A stretch of 34,368 nt of DNA from Verrucomicrobiota bacterium (GTDB taxonomy: Bacteria; Verrucomicrobiota; Verrucomicrobiia; Verrucomicrobiales; Akkermansiaceae), in assembly GCA_026397725.1 (NCBI GenBank), contig JAPLUI010000250.1:1-34368 (forward strand), read 5' to 3'. The position numbers and the translations under genes are program-made. This document shows, one piece after another, positions 27,307 to 34,368 of this stretch (position 1 is the stretch's first letter; every line of letters begins with the position of its first letter). The notes beneath the pieces were generated by a model. The model was not told the origin of the DNA. It made no database searches and was given only the letters and a program-made list of their open reading frames with translations.

Positions 27307-27569
27307 GATAAGGAGCCACCACATTCTTGTGGTGGTAGCGGAAGGGCGGCCCATGAGTGCGTGCCGAAGGCTCTGTTCATGGACGTTCCTTCCGCTCGAC
27401 GACAGGAATGTCGTCGCTCCTTAACGGGCGTCCTCGGAGCCAAGTTACTCGGGAGGGGCGTGCCTGCCGCGAGACGGACCGTGCCTCATGGGAACCCCGC
27501 AGCTCTAACGGTTTAGCCACAGCGGGGTGGCGGGCTGCGCCACACCGCTTTGGCTAAGTCCCGGTGCTC
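27307..27569 (+). repeat. Modular structured intergenic repeat, copy 2
   Basis: About 90% or more identical to module A of copy 1 from its first base, including both 8-bp hairpins. It lacks the inverted sub-module (jumping from GGGCTGCGCC directly to ACACCGCTTTGGC) and lacks module B. No protein is encoded. Confidence 0.88.
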
Positions 27570-27868
27570 ACTCGGGTTCGAGCCTGTCTGTCGCGAATTT
27601 GCCATCGATAGCGCCGTGTGAATCTCCGAGGATCGCGTCCGACGCGTCCGAAGCGTCCGACGCGTCCGACGCGTCCGAGGGCGTCGCAGGAGGCGGTGGT
27701 GGTGCCGGCTGAACGGTGGCCATGGGCCGTGATCCAGGCCTCAGCCCAGCGGACGTCATACTCGTGGGAGGTGGGCTTGATGGCCAGCGCGGCGAGGCGC
27801 TGGAGGAAGCGCTGGCGGGCCGGGGAGACAGGCGGGCTGGTCGGTGGGTGTGCTGATGGAGTAGACAT
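27554..27868 (-). pseudogene. Probable tyrosine-recombinase (integron-integrase-like) remnant
   Basis: From the ATG at 27868 the frame reads MSTPSAHPP..., then RQRFLQRLAALAIKPTSHEY and DVRWAEAWITAHGHRS. This looks like the N-terminal SAM-like core-binding domain of integron-type tyrosine recombinases. The frame then enters a 9-bp tandem repeat (27635-27679) and the edge of repeat copy 2, and ends with no catalytic R-H-R-Y domain. A LexA-type palindrome lies 14 nt before the ATG, with TATATT between them as a possible -10. Integron integrases are classic LexA targets, so context and sequence agree. The assignment is moderate because only about 55 residues are informative. Confidence 0.5.
27635..27679. 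repeat. 9-bp tandem repeat (5 units)
   Basis: Five units of GCGTCCGAC with single-base variants. In one minus-strand frame they encode repeated Ser-Asp-Ala, in another Gly-Arg-Val. The array lies at the point where the integrase-like frame loses recognisable sequence. Confidence 0.85.
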
Positions 27869-27882
27869 GAACAGAATATAGG

Positions 27883-27896
27883 TGTTCTTCAGAACA
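27883..27896. promoter_or_regulatory. LexA-type SOS box (TGTTC-N4-GAACA)
   Basis: TGTTCTTCAGAACA is an exact match to the TGTTC-N4-GAACA palindrome reported as the LexA-binding motif of Verrucomicrobia. On the minus strand it lies 14 nt upstream of the integrase-like ATG, overlapping the expected promoter. I found no second copy by eye. Confidence 0.65.
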
Positions 27897-27928
27897 TCCA
27901 TAGTGGCAAATTGCGGAAATTTGAGCAA

Positions 27929-28397
27929 ATCCGTCCCGGTCGGCGGGCACGCCCGATTCCTGCCGGTTACTTACCCGGGGCTCCATGCTGCGGGTCATCG
28001 GGCTGCCGCCGGCATATGCCGCGGGCCTCAACCTCAACAGCCCCGAGCGAGCCCTGCCGTTGCGCAAAGCCCAGCTTGAAAGCCTCACAATCTCCTGGCC
28101 CAGGATTTTCGAGAAATGCGCCCACTCCACAGTCACGGCAACGTCCCTGATCAACGGAAATCCATCAAATGAAAAAGACCGTGCGAATATTTCCGCTGCG
28201 GGTCCCGCGCATTCAAGCAGCCGGTTTGATAGGTGTGGACGGCTTTCACAGCATGTCCGCCGGCTCGCCATCCATGGCGGCGGATGTCAGCGCTTGCCGC
28301 ACCCGTCATGAAAAAGTCGCCAACAATTTCCCTGGCCCTGGTGTATCGGGTGATAGGTTTGCAGGTGATCATGCGTTCCCGGCAAGGAAACACGGAT
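27929..28397. other. Region without a supported gene
   Basis: Between the SOS box and the flavin-reductase gene, several short frames are open on both strands, including minus 27756-28271 and plus 27985-28311. None shows a domain, a leader or a ribosome-binding site. It could be the debris of an older gene. Confidence 0.4.
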
Positions 28398-28940
28398 ATG
28401 AAAGAGTTGCCCATCGCGAAAGCATTCATGCTGATTGAACCCGGACCCGTGACCCTCGTCACGACCGCAGTAGGACGCAAGAAGAACATCATGACGATCT
28501 CCTGGACGCTGGTGCTGGACTTCACCCCGAAACTGGCGTTCGTGACGGGCGCATGGAACCACTCCTTCCACGCGCTCATGCAAACCAAGGAATGCGTCAT
28601 CGCCATCCCTTCCGTCGAGATGGCGGAAACCGTGGTGAGCATTGGAACCTGCTCGGGGGCCGACACCGATAAATTCAGGAAGTTCGGGCTGACTCCGGCG
28701 AAGGCCGCGGCAGTCAAGGCCCCGCTCATCGCCGAATGCATCGCCAACATCGAATGCCGCGTCATCGACCATGTGAAGAAGCACAACCTGGTGGTCCTGG
28801 AGGGAGTGCGGGCCTGGCTTGATCCCGACAGCCATCGGCGCCGCACGTTCCATGCCGTCGGTGACGGCACCTTTGTGGCGGATGGCAGGAGATTCAATCA
28901 TCGGGCGCTGATGGCTGACAAGATTCCTCCCGGGGTATGA
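28398..28940 (+). CDS. Flavin reductase family (FMN-binding split-barrel) protein
   Basis: A 180-residue protein with the DIM6/NTAB split-barrel pattern: EPGPVTLVTTAVGRKKNIMT, SWTLVLDFTPKLAFVTG, HSFHALMQTKECVIAIPSV and IECRVIDHVKKHNLVVLEGV. Members bind FMN and reduce flavin with NAD(P)H or act as flavoprotein oxidoreductases. The ATG at 28398 is chosen because AAGGA lies 10 nt upstream and homology starts immediately; the frame is open upstream but without family sequence. The H-S sequence and the N-x-M-T motif are the usual flavin-contact positions. It appears to be a single gene; the substrate cannot be inferred from its neighbours. Confidence 0.88.
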   Translation: MKELPIAKAFMLIEPGPVTLVTTAVGRKKNIMTISWTLVLDFTPKLAFVTGAWNHSFHALMQTKECVIAIPSVEMAETVVSIGTCSGADTDKFRKFGLTPAKAAAVKAPLIAECIANIECRVIDHVKKHNLVVLEGVRAWLDPDSHRRRTFHAVGDGTFVADGRRFNHRALMADKIPPGV

Positions 28941-28961
28941 GGGCGATTCAGCGGAATTCGC

Positions 28962-28989
28962 TTGCCGGTTGGCGGGCTGAGGCTACACT
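28962..28989 (+). promoter_or_regulatory. Putative promoter of the metalloprotease gene
   Basis: TTGCCG (28962-28967), a 16-nt spacer and TACACT (28984-28989), each matching four of six consensus positions. The leader to the ATG at 29106 would be about 110 nt. Confidence 0.35.
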
Positions 28990-29105
28990 GCCTGGCAAAT
29001 GCACGGGTTGACGAAGTCGTCGTTGCCAGCCGTCCGGTTACCGGGATTGTTCCCGGTTCCGGATGCGGGCCAACCCGAGCCCCACCCCAACCTTGTCGTC
29101 ATCCG

Positions 29106-32100
29106 ATGAAAGCCTTGCAGTCCGACCGCTACCCGTTCTTCTGTTCCCTCACTGCCGGTGTCGTGGCACTGGCAGCCGCCTGCTGGTGGCTGAGCAGCAC
29201 CCGGCCCTCCCGTGACGCCGCTGCCGTCCTGCCGGTTCCTGCCGCCGCCCAGGTTGCCTCCGCTCCTGCGGCAGGCGGCCGGGAGGAACCGCCGTCGGCG
29301 GCGGAGGTTCCGGCTGCCGCTGACGAATCCCTCCGGCAATGGCTGGAGGAATTCCGCCAGGCCTCGGCCGCCGCCGGAGACGCTGCGCAACGGGCGGCGC
29401 TGCTGCGGGACGGTCTCCGTCTGGCGGAGGCCCGCCGGGAACGGATGATCCGGCTCATTCGCGAGGAGCCGCGACAGGCCTTGGCCGAAGCGCTGCGGTT
29501 CGATGAATACGCCTCCCTGCCGGAAGCCGTCCGCCGCCGCGTCGAACGTCCGTTCAGTGATCGAGCCACCTACTCGTACCTGCCCGTTTGTGCCGGTCCC
29601 GGCGGTAACCCACCGCTGGCTGGCAAGGACCACGTCGCGGAGTTGGCGCTGCCCGATGGCACGACTGCGAAAGTTTCCACATACGGTCGGCGGGCGGCGC
29701 TGACCAGCAAACGCTGGTTGCCGGCAACCGGCATCGAGATCGGCGGACTGGCAGCGCTGGAGGATCGGGTGTTCCATGAGGTGACCGACGCGGAGCGGGC
29801 CACGGCGCTGGAGCGGTTTCCGTGCGGGCAGGCGGATGCCACGCGCAGTTTCGCCACCGGGCGTCCGTTGGCAGGCGCGGGAATCCTCGCCCTGGCCGGC
29901 GACCGCCTGTTCACCTTCGCCGACCGGGGGGAAATGGAGCGCATGGATGGCGCCTTGGCGGCGTTGGATGACCTGCCCGGCCCGGACAGCGGCTCGAGCG
30001 TGTTGTTTCGCAAGGATCTGCCATTGGCGGCCAGCGGTGGCTGCGACTCAGCCGGTGCCGGCGATCTCGCCCGCCAGCTTGCCAGCGAATGGACGGAGAC
30101 CCGGAAGAAGGTGTTTCTCATCCGCGTGGACTTCTCGGACCATGTTGGCGAGCCGGTGACCCAGGCCGCCGCCAGCGGCGTGCTGAATGGGCCGTGTGCC
30201 GAGATGATCCGCGCCATGTCCTACGGCAAAACTTGGATCGAGGCCGGGGTCAGCGCCCAGGTTTACCGCCTGCCGCAGTCGGCCGCCCACTACGCGGGCG
30301 GCGACTTGAGCAGCGAACTGCTCCGCGACGCCCGCAATACCTTCCGCAACACCCGCAGTGGCGCGGACGCGGCGGTCAACATCGGCCCGGTGAGCGCCAC
30401 CGGCAACGGCGGCGACGGCGGGCTCGGCGATTTTCACGTCGTGGGCGTGTTCTGCACCGGCATCGGGATGAACTACGCCGGGCTGGCCACCGTGGGCGGC
30501 GGCGACCTGTGGGTGCAAGACGGGAACAACGCCGGCCTCTACGTTCACGAACTCGTCCACAACTACGGGCTCGGCCATGCCAGCTTCTGGCAGACGACCG
30601 ATGGCTCGGTGGCCGGTGCCGGAGCCAGCGAGGAATACGGCGACATCTTCGACATCGCGGGCAGCGGCCCGGCCGGTCGCGGACATGTCCACCCGCAGGG
30701 CAAGGCCCGCCTCAACTGGCTCGCCGCCAGCCAGTGGACCGATGCCACCGCCGCCGGCTCGGGCACCTACCGGGTCTATCGCATCGACGACGCCGCCACC
30801 GTCGCCGTGCCGCGCGGCCTGCGGGTGACCCGGTCGAGCGTGCCCGGTAACGAGTCGTATTACTGGCTCGGCTACCGACCGGCCTTCGATGACAACCCCT
30901 ATCTGCAGCGCGGCGCCTACCTCGTTTGGCAGCGCCCCGCCGAAGTCCGCTGCTGGCTGCTCGATACCACGCCGGGCACCGCCGATGGCAAGGCCGACTC
31001 ACCGCTGGGCCTGGGCCGGACCTACTCGGACACCGCCGCCGGCGTTCACCTCACGCCGTTGGGGGTCGGGGGTACCGGTGCCGGCCGCTATCTCGAGGTG
31101 CGGGTGAACCTCGGCCCATTTCCAGGGAACCGGGCTCCAGTGATTGCGTCCTTCACCGGCCCGGCGGCGGTTGCGGCGCGGACCCAAGCCAGCTACACCG
31201 CCGCCGCCACCGACGCGGACGCGGACCCGCTGGCCTTTTCGTGGGATGCCGCAGACCGCACTCCGAGTGAGAACAGCAATGCCACCACCCGTTCCTGGAT
31301 GGTCGGCGGGACCTATTCGCTGGGGGTGACCGCCAGCGACATGAAGGGCGGGAAGGCGGTCGCCAGCAAGACCGTGGTGGTCACCGATCCGCTCGATACC
31401 TGGTCCAGTGCCAATGCCGGCACCACTGCCAACCTCGAAGACGTCCTGTGGGCCAAAGGCCGGTGTGTGGGCGTGGATTTCTTCGGCGGCGCCTGCTTCA
31501 GTTGGGACGGCGCGAGTTGGGATCGCCTCGGCACCCTGCCGGGATTCGAGGCCTACACTTCCTATCGGCCGCAATTGGCCTTCGGTGCCGGAACCTTTGT
31601 CGTGGCAGGCAAAAAGCAGGGTGCCGCCGCCGCCCAACTGGCCTATTCGGCGGATGGCCGCCGGTGGCGCGAGGCCTCGTTTCCCGCCGGTGTGCCGCAG
31701 ACCATGGACGTGGCCTACGGCGCGGGCCAGTTCGTGGCCGTGGGTGATAGCGGCACGGTCATGCGCTCGGCCAATGGCATCCAGTGGACCTTCGCCACCG
31801 TGCCCGGCTCACCCCATTTCAGCTTCCTGGCCTACGACGGCACCACCTGGCTGGCCGTGGCGCAGAACGCCTCGGGTTATGCCGAACGGCTCTGGACCTC
31901 GCCCGACGCGGTGGCTTGGACGCAACGGGATCTGCTGGGCATGCAGACGTTCGGCCTGTTCGCCATCGGCACCACCGCCTATGCCGTGGGGTGGTATGGC
32001 GGGTTGAAATACTCCACCGATCATGGCCTGAACTGGCAGAACGCCGCGTTGCCCGGAACCACCCAATGGAGTACCTATCACCTTGCGGCGGCGGACGATG

Positions 32101-33944
32101 GCACCTTGCTGTTGACCGGCCAGGCAATGAGTGAAAGCGGTTCCCCCCGCGCCTTGCTGGTGTCCACCGACGGCAGGACCTGGTCGCGGGCCTCGGGCAA
32201 CGCCGAGGTCGCCTCGACTTCGCACGCGTTGGCGTTTGGCGGCGGGCGTTTCATCAGCGTCGGCGAAGGCGGCGTCACCCGGCAGTGCGCCTCGTTCTAT
32301 CCGGGCAATCACCCGCCGGTTCCGGCCCTGGCGGCGGCACCCGCCACCGGCCAGGCCCGCCAGGCGATCCGCTTTGCCGCCAGCGCCACCGACGGCGATG
32401 GCGACCTGCCCGTCTTCGCCTGGGATCTGGGCCCCCAGTTCCCGATTTTCGATGGCTTTGAAATCGCGCCGATCTTCCCCTTCGGCGGTGACCACACGCT
32501 CACCCTGCGGGTCAGCGACGGGCGTGGCGGGCTGGCCACGCTCACCCACACGGTGACGGTGAATGATCCGGCACGCCTCTGGACCCAGCGGAGCAGCGGC
32601 ACCACGACATCTCTCACGGCGGTGGCCGTCAGCCCTGCCACCGTCGTGGCGGTCGGCGGGAACGGCACTGTGCTGACCTCCGCCAACGGCAGCAACTGGT
32701 TTCCCCGCACCCTGCCGGACTGGGGCGGCAATCTCTATCTCGACGGTGCGGCCTGGGATGGCACCCGTTTCCACATTGCGGGCGTGGATTATGACTGGGA
32801 CGTTTCCGCCTGGGTCGGCGTCATTTACTCCTCGTCCGACGGCGTGACCTGGACGCGGCGATACAAGTCGTCAACCGGGGATACCGGTCTGCATGCGGTG
32901 GCGTCCGGCGGCGGAGCCAGCGTGGCCGTGGGCAACAACGGCACGGTGCTGCACACCGCGAACGGCATCACCTGGACCCCCGTGGCGGTCCCCGGCCTCG
33001 GCTCGCCAACGGTCAGCGGAGCGGCCTATGGCGGCGGGAAGTTCTTGCTGGTGGCTTATAGCGGCGGCAACGGCACCCCGCGGTCGTTCTCGTCCACCAA
33101 CGGACTGAGCTGGCTCGATGGATCCGGCGGCATCGGGCTGGACGGCTGGCAGGATCTGCGCAAGGTGGCTTGGCTCAACGACCGCTTCGTGGCCAGCGGC
33201 TTTTTTTCCAAGCTGCGCATCTCCACCGATGGCGGCAGCACCTTCACCAGCACCCGCACCCGCACCGAGGAACTGCCCGCGATGGCCTATGGCAGCGGAT
33301 GCTGGTTCACCGCCGGCCTGGACCGCGACGCCGGCGACGCCGCCGTGGACGTGATGTCACTCGATGGCTCTGACTGGATTTCGTTTGCCGCGCCCTCGGG
33401 CGTCGCCCGGACTGGCGCGGCGTTTTTCAACGGGACGTTCATCACGGTCGGGGAGGGCGGCAGCATCTGGCAAAGCGGGGCGCTCAGTCCGCCGGGCGGA
33501 TGGTCGGCGTGGCAGAGCACCCGCTTCCCCGCCGGCAGCGCAGCGTGCCTGCCCGACCGCGATCCCGATGGCGACGGATTGCCAAACCTGGTGGAATATG
33601 CCCTCGGGCGCGACCCGAACTCGGCCACAGCCGCCGACGGGCCAGGGGCGGCACCCACGGGAGCGATGACCGGCGCCCGCCTCTGGCTGCACTTCAGCCT
33701 GCCCGATCCGGTGCCTGCGGATGTCGACTTCGTGGTGCAAGGGAGCCCGGACCTGAGGGCCGGTTCCTGGACGTCCGTCTGCCGGAAAAACGGCACGAGT
33801 GCCTGGCAATGGTTGGGCGGCGGCACCTCGCGCCTCAACGTCGCGCCTCCTTCCGGCGGGCGCACCGTGGTGGACGCGGGCGTGCCGGACTCCGGGATCA
33901 GCCGGACGGGGTATTTCCTCCGCTTGACGGTGGAACTGCCGTGA
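29106..33944 (+). CDS. Large exported zinc metalloprotease with PKD/Ig-like and propeller-like repeats
   Basis: A 1,612-residue protein. The ATG at 29106 starts a leader or anchor (FFCSLTAGVVALAAACWWL, residues 11-29); the frame is open to 28962 but without export sequence. A pro-region follows, then a metzincin-type catalytic domain from about residue 334 (KKVFLIRVDFSD, as in M6/M11-like peptidases) with the zinc motif H481-E-x-x-H485-x5-H491 (HELVHNYGLGH). Two PKD/cadherin-like domains begin near residues 674 (NRAPVIASF) and 1068 (NHPPVPALA). Each precedes tandem blades of the form F-V-A-V-G-x-x-G-T-V-x-x-S-x-N-G-x-x-W, resembling BNR/Ycf48-type propellers. A calcium-loop segment (DRDPDGDGLPNLVEY, about 1485) and a beta-rich tail end the protein. 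It likely digests or binds extracellular proteins. Confidence 0.85.
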   Translation: MKALQSDRYPFFCSLTAGVVALAAACWWLSSTRPSRDAAAVLPVPAAAQVASAPAAGGREEPPSAAEVPAAADESLRQWLEEFRQASAAAGDAAQRAALLRDGLRLAEARRERMIRLIREEPRQALAEALRFDEYASLPEAVRRRVERPFSDRATYSYLPVCAGPGGNPPLAGKDHVAELALPDGTTAKVSTYGRRAALTSKRWLPATGIEIGGLAALEDRVFHEVTDAERATALERFPCGQADATRSFATGRPLAGAGILALAGDRLFTFADRGEMERMDGALAALDDLPGPDSGSSVLFRKDLPLAASGGCDSAGAGDLARQLASEWTETRKKVFLIRVDFSDHVGEPVTQAAASGVLNGPCAEMIRAMSYGKTWIEAGVSAQVYRLPQSAAHYAGGDLSSELLRDARNTFRNTRSGADAAVNIGPVSATGNGGDGGLGDFHVVGVFCTGIGMNYAGLATVGGGDLWVQDGNNAGLYVHELVHNYGLGHASFWQTTDGSVAGAGASEEYGDIFDIAGSGPAGRGHVHPQGKARLNWLAASQWTDATAAGSGTYRVYRIDDAATVAVPRGLRVTRSSVPGNESYYWLGYRPAFDDNPYLQRGAYLVWQRPAEVRCWLLDTTPGTADGKADSPLGLGRTYSDTAAGVHLTPLGVGGTGAGRYLEVRVNLGPFPGNRAPVIASFTGPAAVAARTQASYTAAATDADADPLAFSWDAADRTPSENSNATTRSWMVGGTYSLGVTASDMKGGKAVASKTVVVTDPLDTWSSANAGTTANLEDVLWAKGRCVGVDFFGGACFSWDGASWDRLGTLPGFEAYTSYRPQLAFGAGTFVVAGKKQGAAAAQLAYSADGRRWREASFPAGVPQTMDVAYGAGQFVAVGDSGTVMRSANGIQWTFATVPGSPHFSFLAYDGTTWLAVAQNASGYAERLWTSPDAVAWTQRDLLGMQTFGLFAIGTTAYAVGWYGGLKYSTDHGLNWQNAALPGTTQWSTYHLAAADDGTLLLTGQAMSESGSPRALLVSTDGRTWSRASGNAEVASTSHALAFGGGRFISVGEGGVTRQCASFYPGNHPPVPALAAAPATGQARQAIRFAASATDGDGDLPVFAWDLGPQFPIFDGFEIAPIFPFGGDHTLTLRVSDGRGGLATLTHTVTVNDPARLWTQRSSGTTTSLTAVAVSPATVVAVGGNGTVLTSANGSNWFPRTLPDWGGNLYLDGAAWDGTRFHIAGVDYDWDVSAWVGVIYSSSDGVTWTRRYKSSTGDTGLHAVASGGGASVAVGNNGTVLHTANGITWTPVAVPGLGSPTVSGAAYGGGKFLLVAYSGGNGTPRSFSSTNGLSWLDGSGGIGLDGWQDLRKVAWLNDRFVASGFFSKLRISTDGGSTFTSTRTRTEELPAMAYGSGCWFTAGLDRDAGDAAVDVMSLDGSDWISFAAPSGVARTGAAFFNGTFITVGEGGSIWQSGALSPPGGWSAWQSTRFPAGSAACLPDRDPDGDGLPNLVEYALGRDPNSATAADGPGAAPTGAMTGARLWLHFSLPDPVPADVDFVVQGSPDLRAGSWTSVCRKNGTSAWQWLGGGTSRLNVAPPSGGRTVVDAGVPDSGISRTGYFLRLTVELP

Positions 33945-33946
33945 TC

Positions 33947-33970
33947 CCCCCCGCCCGGCAAACCGGGGGG
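33947..33970 (+). terminator. Weak hairpin after the metalloprotease gene
   Basis: CCCGG/CCGGG with a 4-nt loop, plus possible outer C/G pairs, starting a few bases after the stop. There is no T-tract, so terminator function is doubtful. Confidence 0.3.
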
Positions 33971-33989
33971 CAGACGCCGTCTCTCTAAC

Positions 33990-34368
33990 CCCACACTTCC
34001 TGGGCTGGACCTTGAATTGACAAGGAATTGGCAATGAATCCCGGAAAATGACTTGGCACATTCCGGGGGTGCCGGGAGCGGCATCCGGTCGGAGATGTTA
34101 GGCCATGGTTCGTCACAGTTGTCAGAGCCAAAGTCTGGAGTGCGGTGGGAAGGGCGCAGCCCGCCACCCCGCTTTGGCTATAGCGTTAGAGCCGCGGGGC
34201 TCCCATGAGGCACGGTCCGTCTCGCGAGGCGGGCACGCCCCTCCCGAGTAACTTGGCTCCGAGGATGCCCGTTAGGGAGCGACGACATTCCTGTCGTCGA
34301 GCGGAAGGAACGTCCGTGAACAGAGCCTTCGGCACGCACTCATGGGCCGCCCTTCCGCTACCACCACA
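33990..34368 (-). repeat. Modular structured intergenic repeat, copy 3 (inverted)
   Basis: Reverse complement of copy 1: module B lies at 33990-34085 and module A runs from about 34130 to the window end. The inverted sub-module keeps only one arm (TGGAGTGCGGTGGGAAG at 34135-34151), and the linker differs from copy 1. The window ends inside the terminal hairpin, about 21 bases short of the repeat boundary. Confidence 0.85.

Noticed and set aside
27170..27520. Possible integron attC cores (GTTRRRY/RYYYAAC) near the integrase-like remnant
   Set aside because: Sequences such as CCCTAAC and GTTAGAG do not fit the core consensus properly, and no paired site with attC spacing could be built.
27756..28271. 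A 171-codon minus-strand frame across the SOS box
   Set aside because: It overlaps the integrase-like start in another frame and shows no domain.

Overview
The window (34,368 bp, GC-rich) looks like a chromosomal segment of a Verrucomicrobiota bacterium. Supporting signs are secreted glycosidases carrying autotransporter-type beta-strand repeat modules, a GH116 enzyme with an exported N-terminus, C-terminal DxDxDG-type calcium-loop tails, a carboxynorspermidine decarboxylase, and a TGTTC-N4-GAACA palindrome, the LexA-box form described for Verrucomicrobia. Both ends lie in copies of the same structured intergenic repeat, so this is probably a contig broken at repeats.

Left part (0.5-4.4 kb, all minus strand): a single-polypeptide type IIL (MmeI-like) restriction-modification enzyme, then a MazF toxin broken by a one-base frameshift and its ribbon-helix-helix antitoxin. 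Next (4.4-15.9 kb, minus strand) is a compact run of exported glycan-degrading genes, read GH116, GH20, a free beta-strand-repeat ORF, GH29 alpha-fucosidase, and GH20 with discoidin-like and beta-strand modules. This suits stepwise trimming of fucosylated, GlcNAc-containing glycans. No SusC/SusD pair or sulfatase is present.

Centre (16.1-22.3 kb): rpsO and pnp on the minus strand. A type II R-M island (gamma-class adenine methyltransferase, restriction enzyme, C-type controller) sits immediately after pnp, and the last ~350-390 bp of pnp, including its terminator, occur as direct copies on both sides of it. This matches the 'insertion with long target duplication' pattern known for R-M systems. 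Both copies of the PNPase S1 domain carry deletions sharing one endpoint. A 17-bp operator-like sequence lies upstream of both the methyltransferase and the controller gene.

Right part (22.8-34.4 kb, plus strand): ppdK, nspC, a second repeat copy, a probable tyrosine-recombinase (integron-integrase-like) remnant behind an intact LexA-type box, a flavin-reductase-family protein, and a 1,612-residue exported metalloprotease with Ig/PKD-like domains and propeller-like repeats. A third, inverted repeat copy closes the window.
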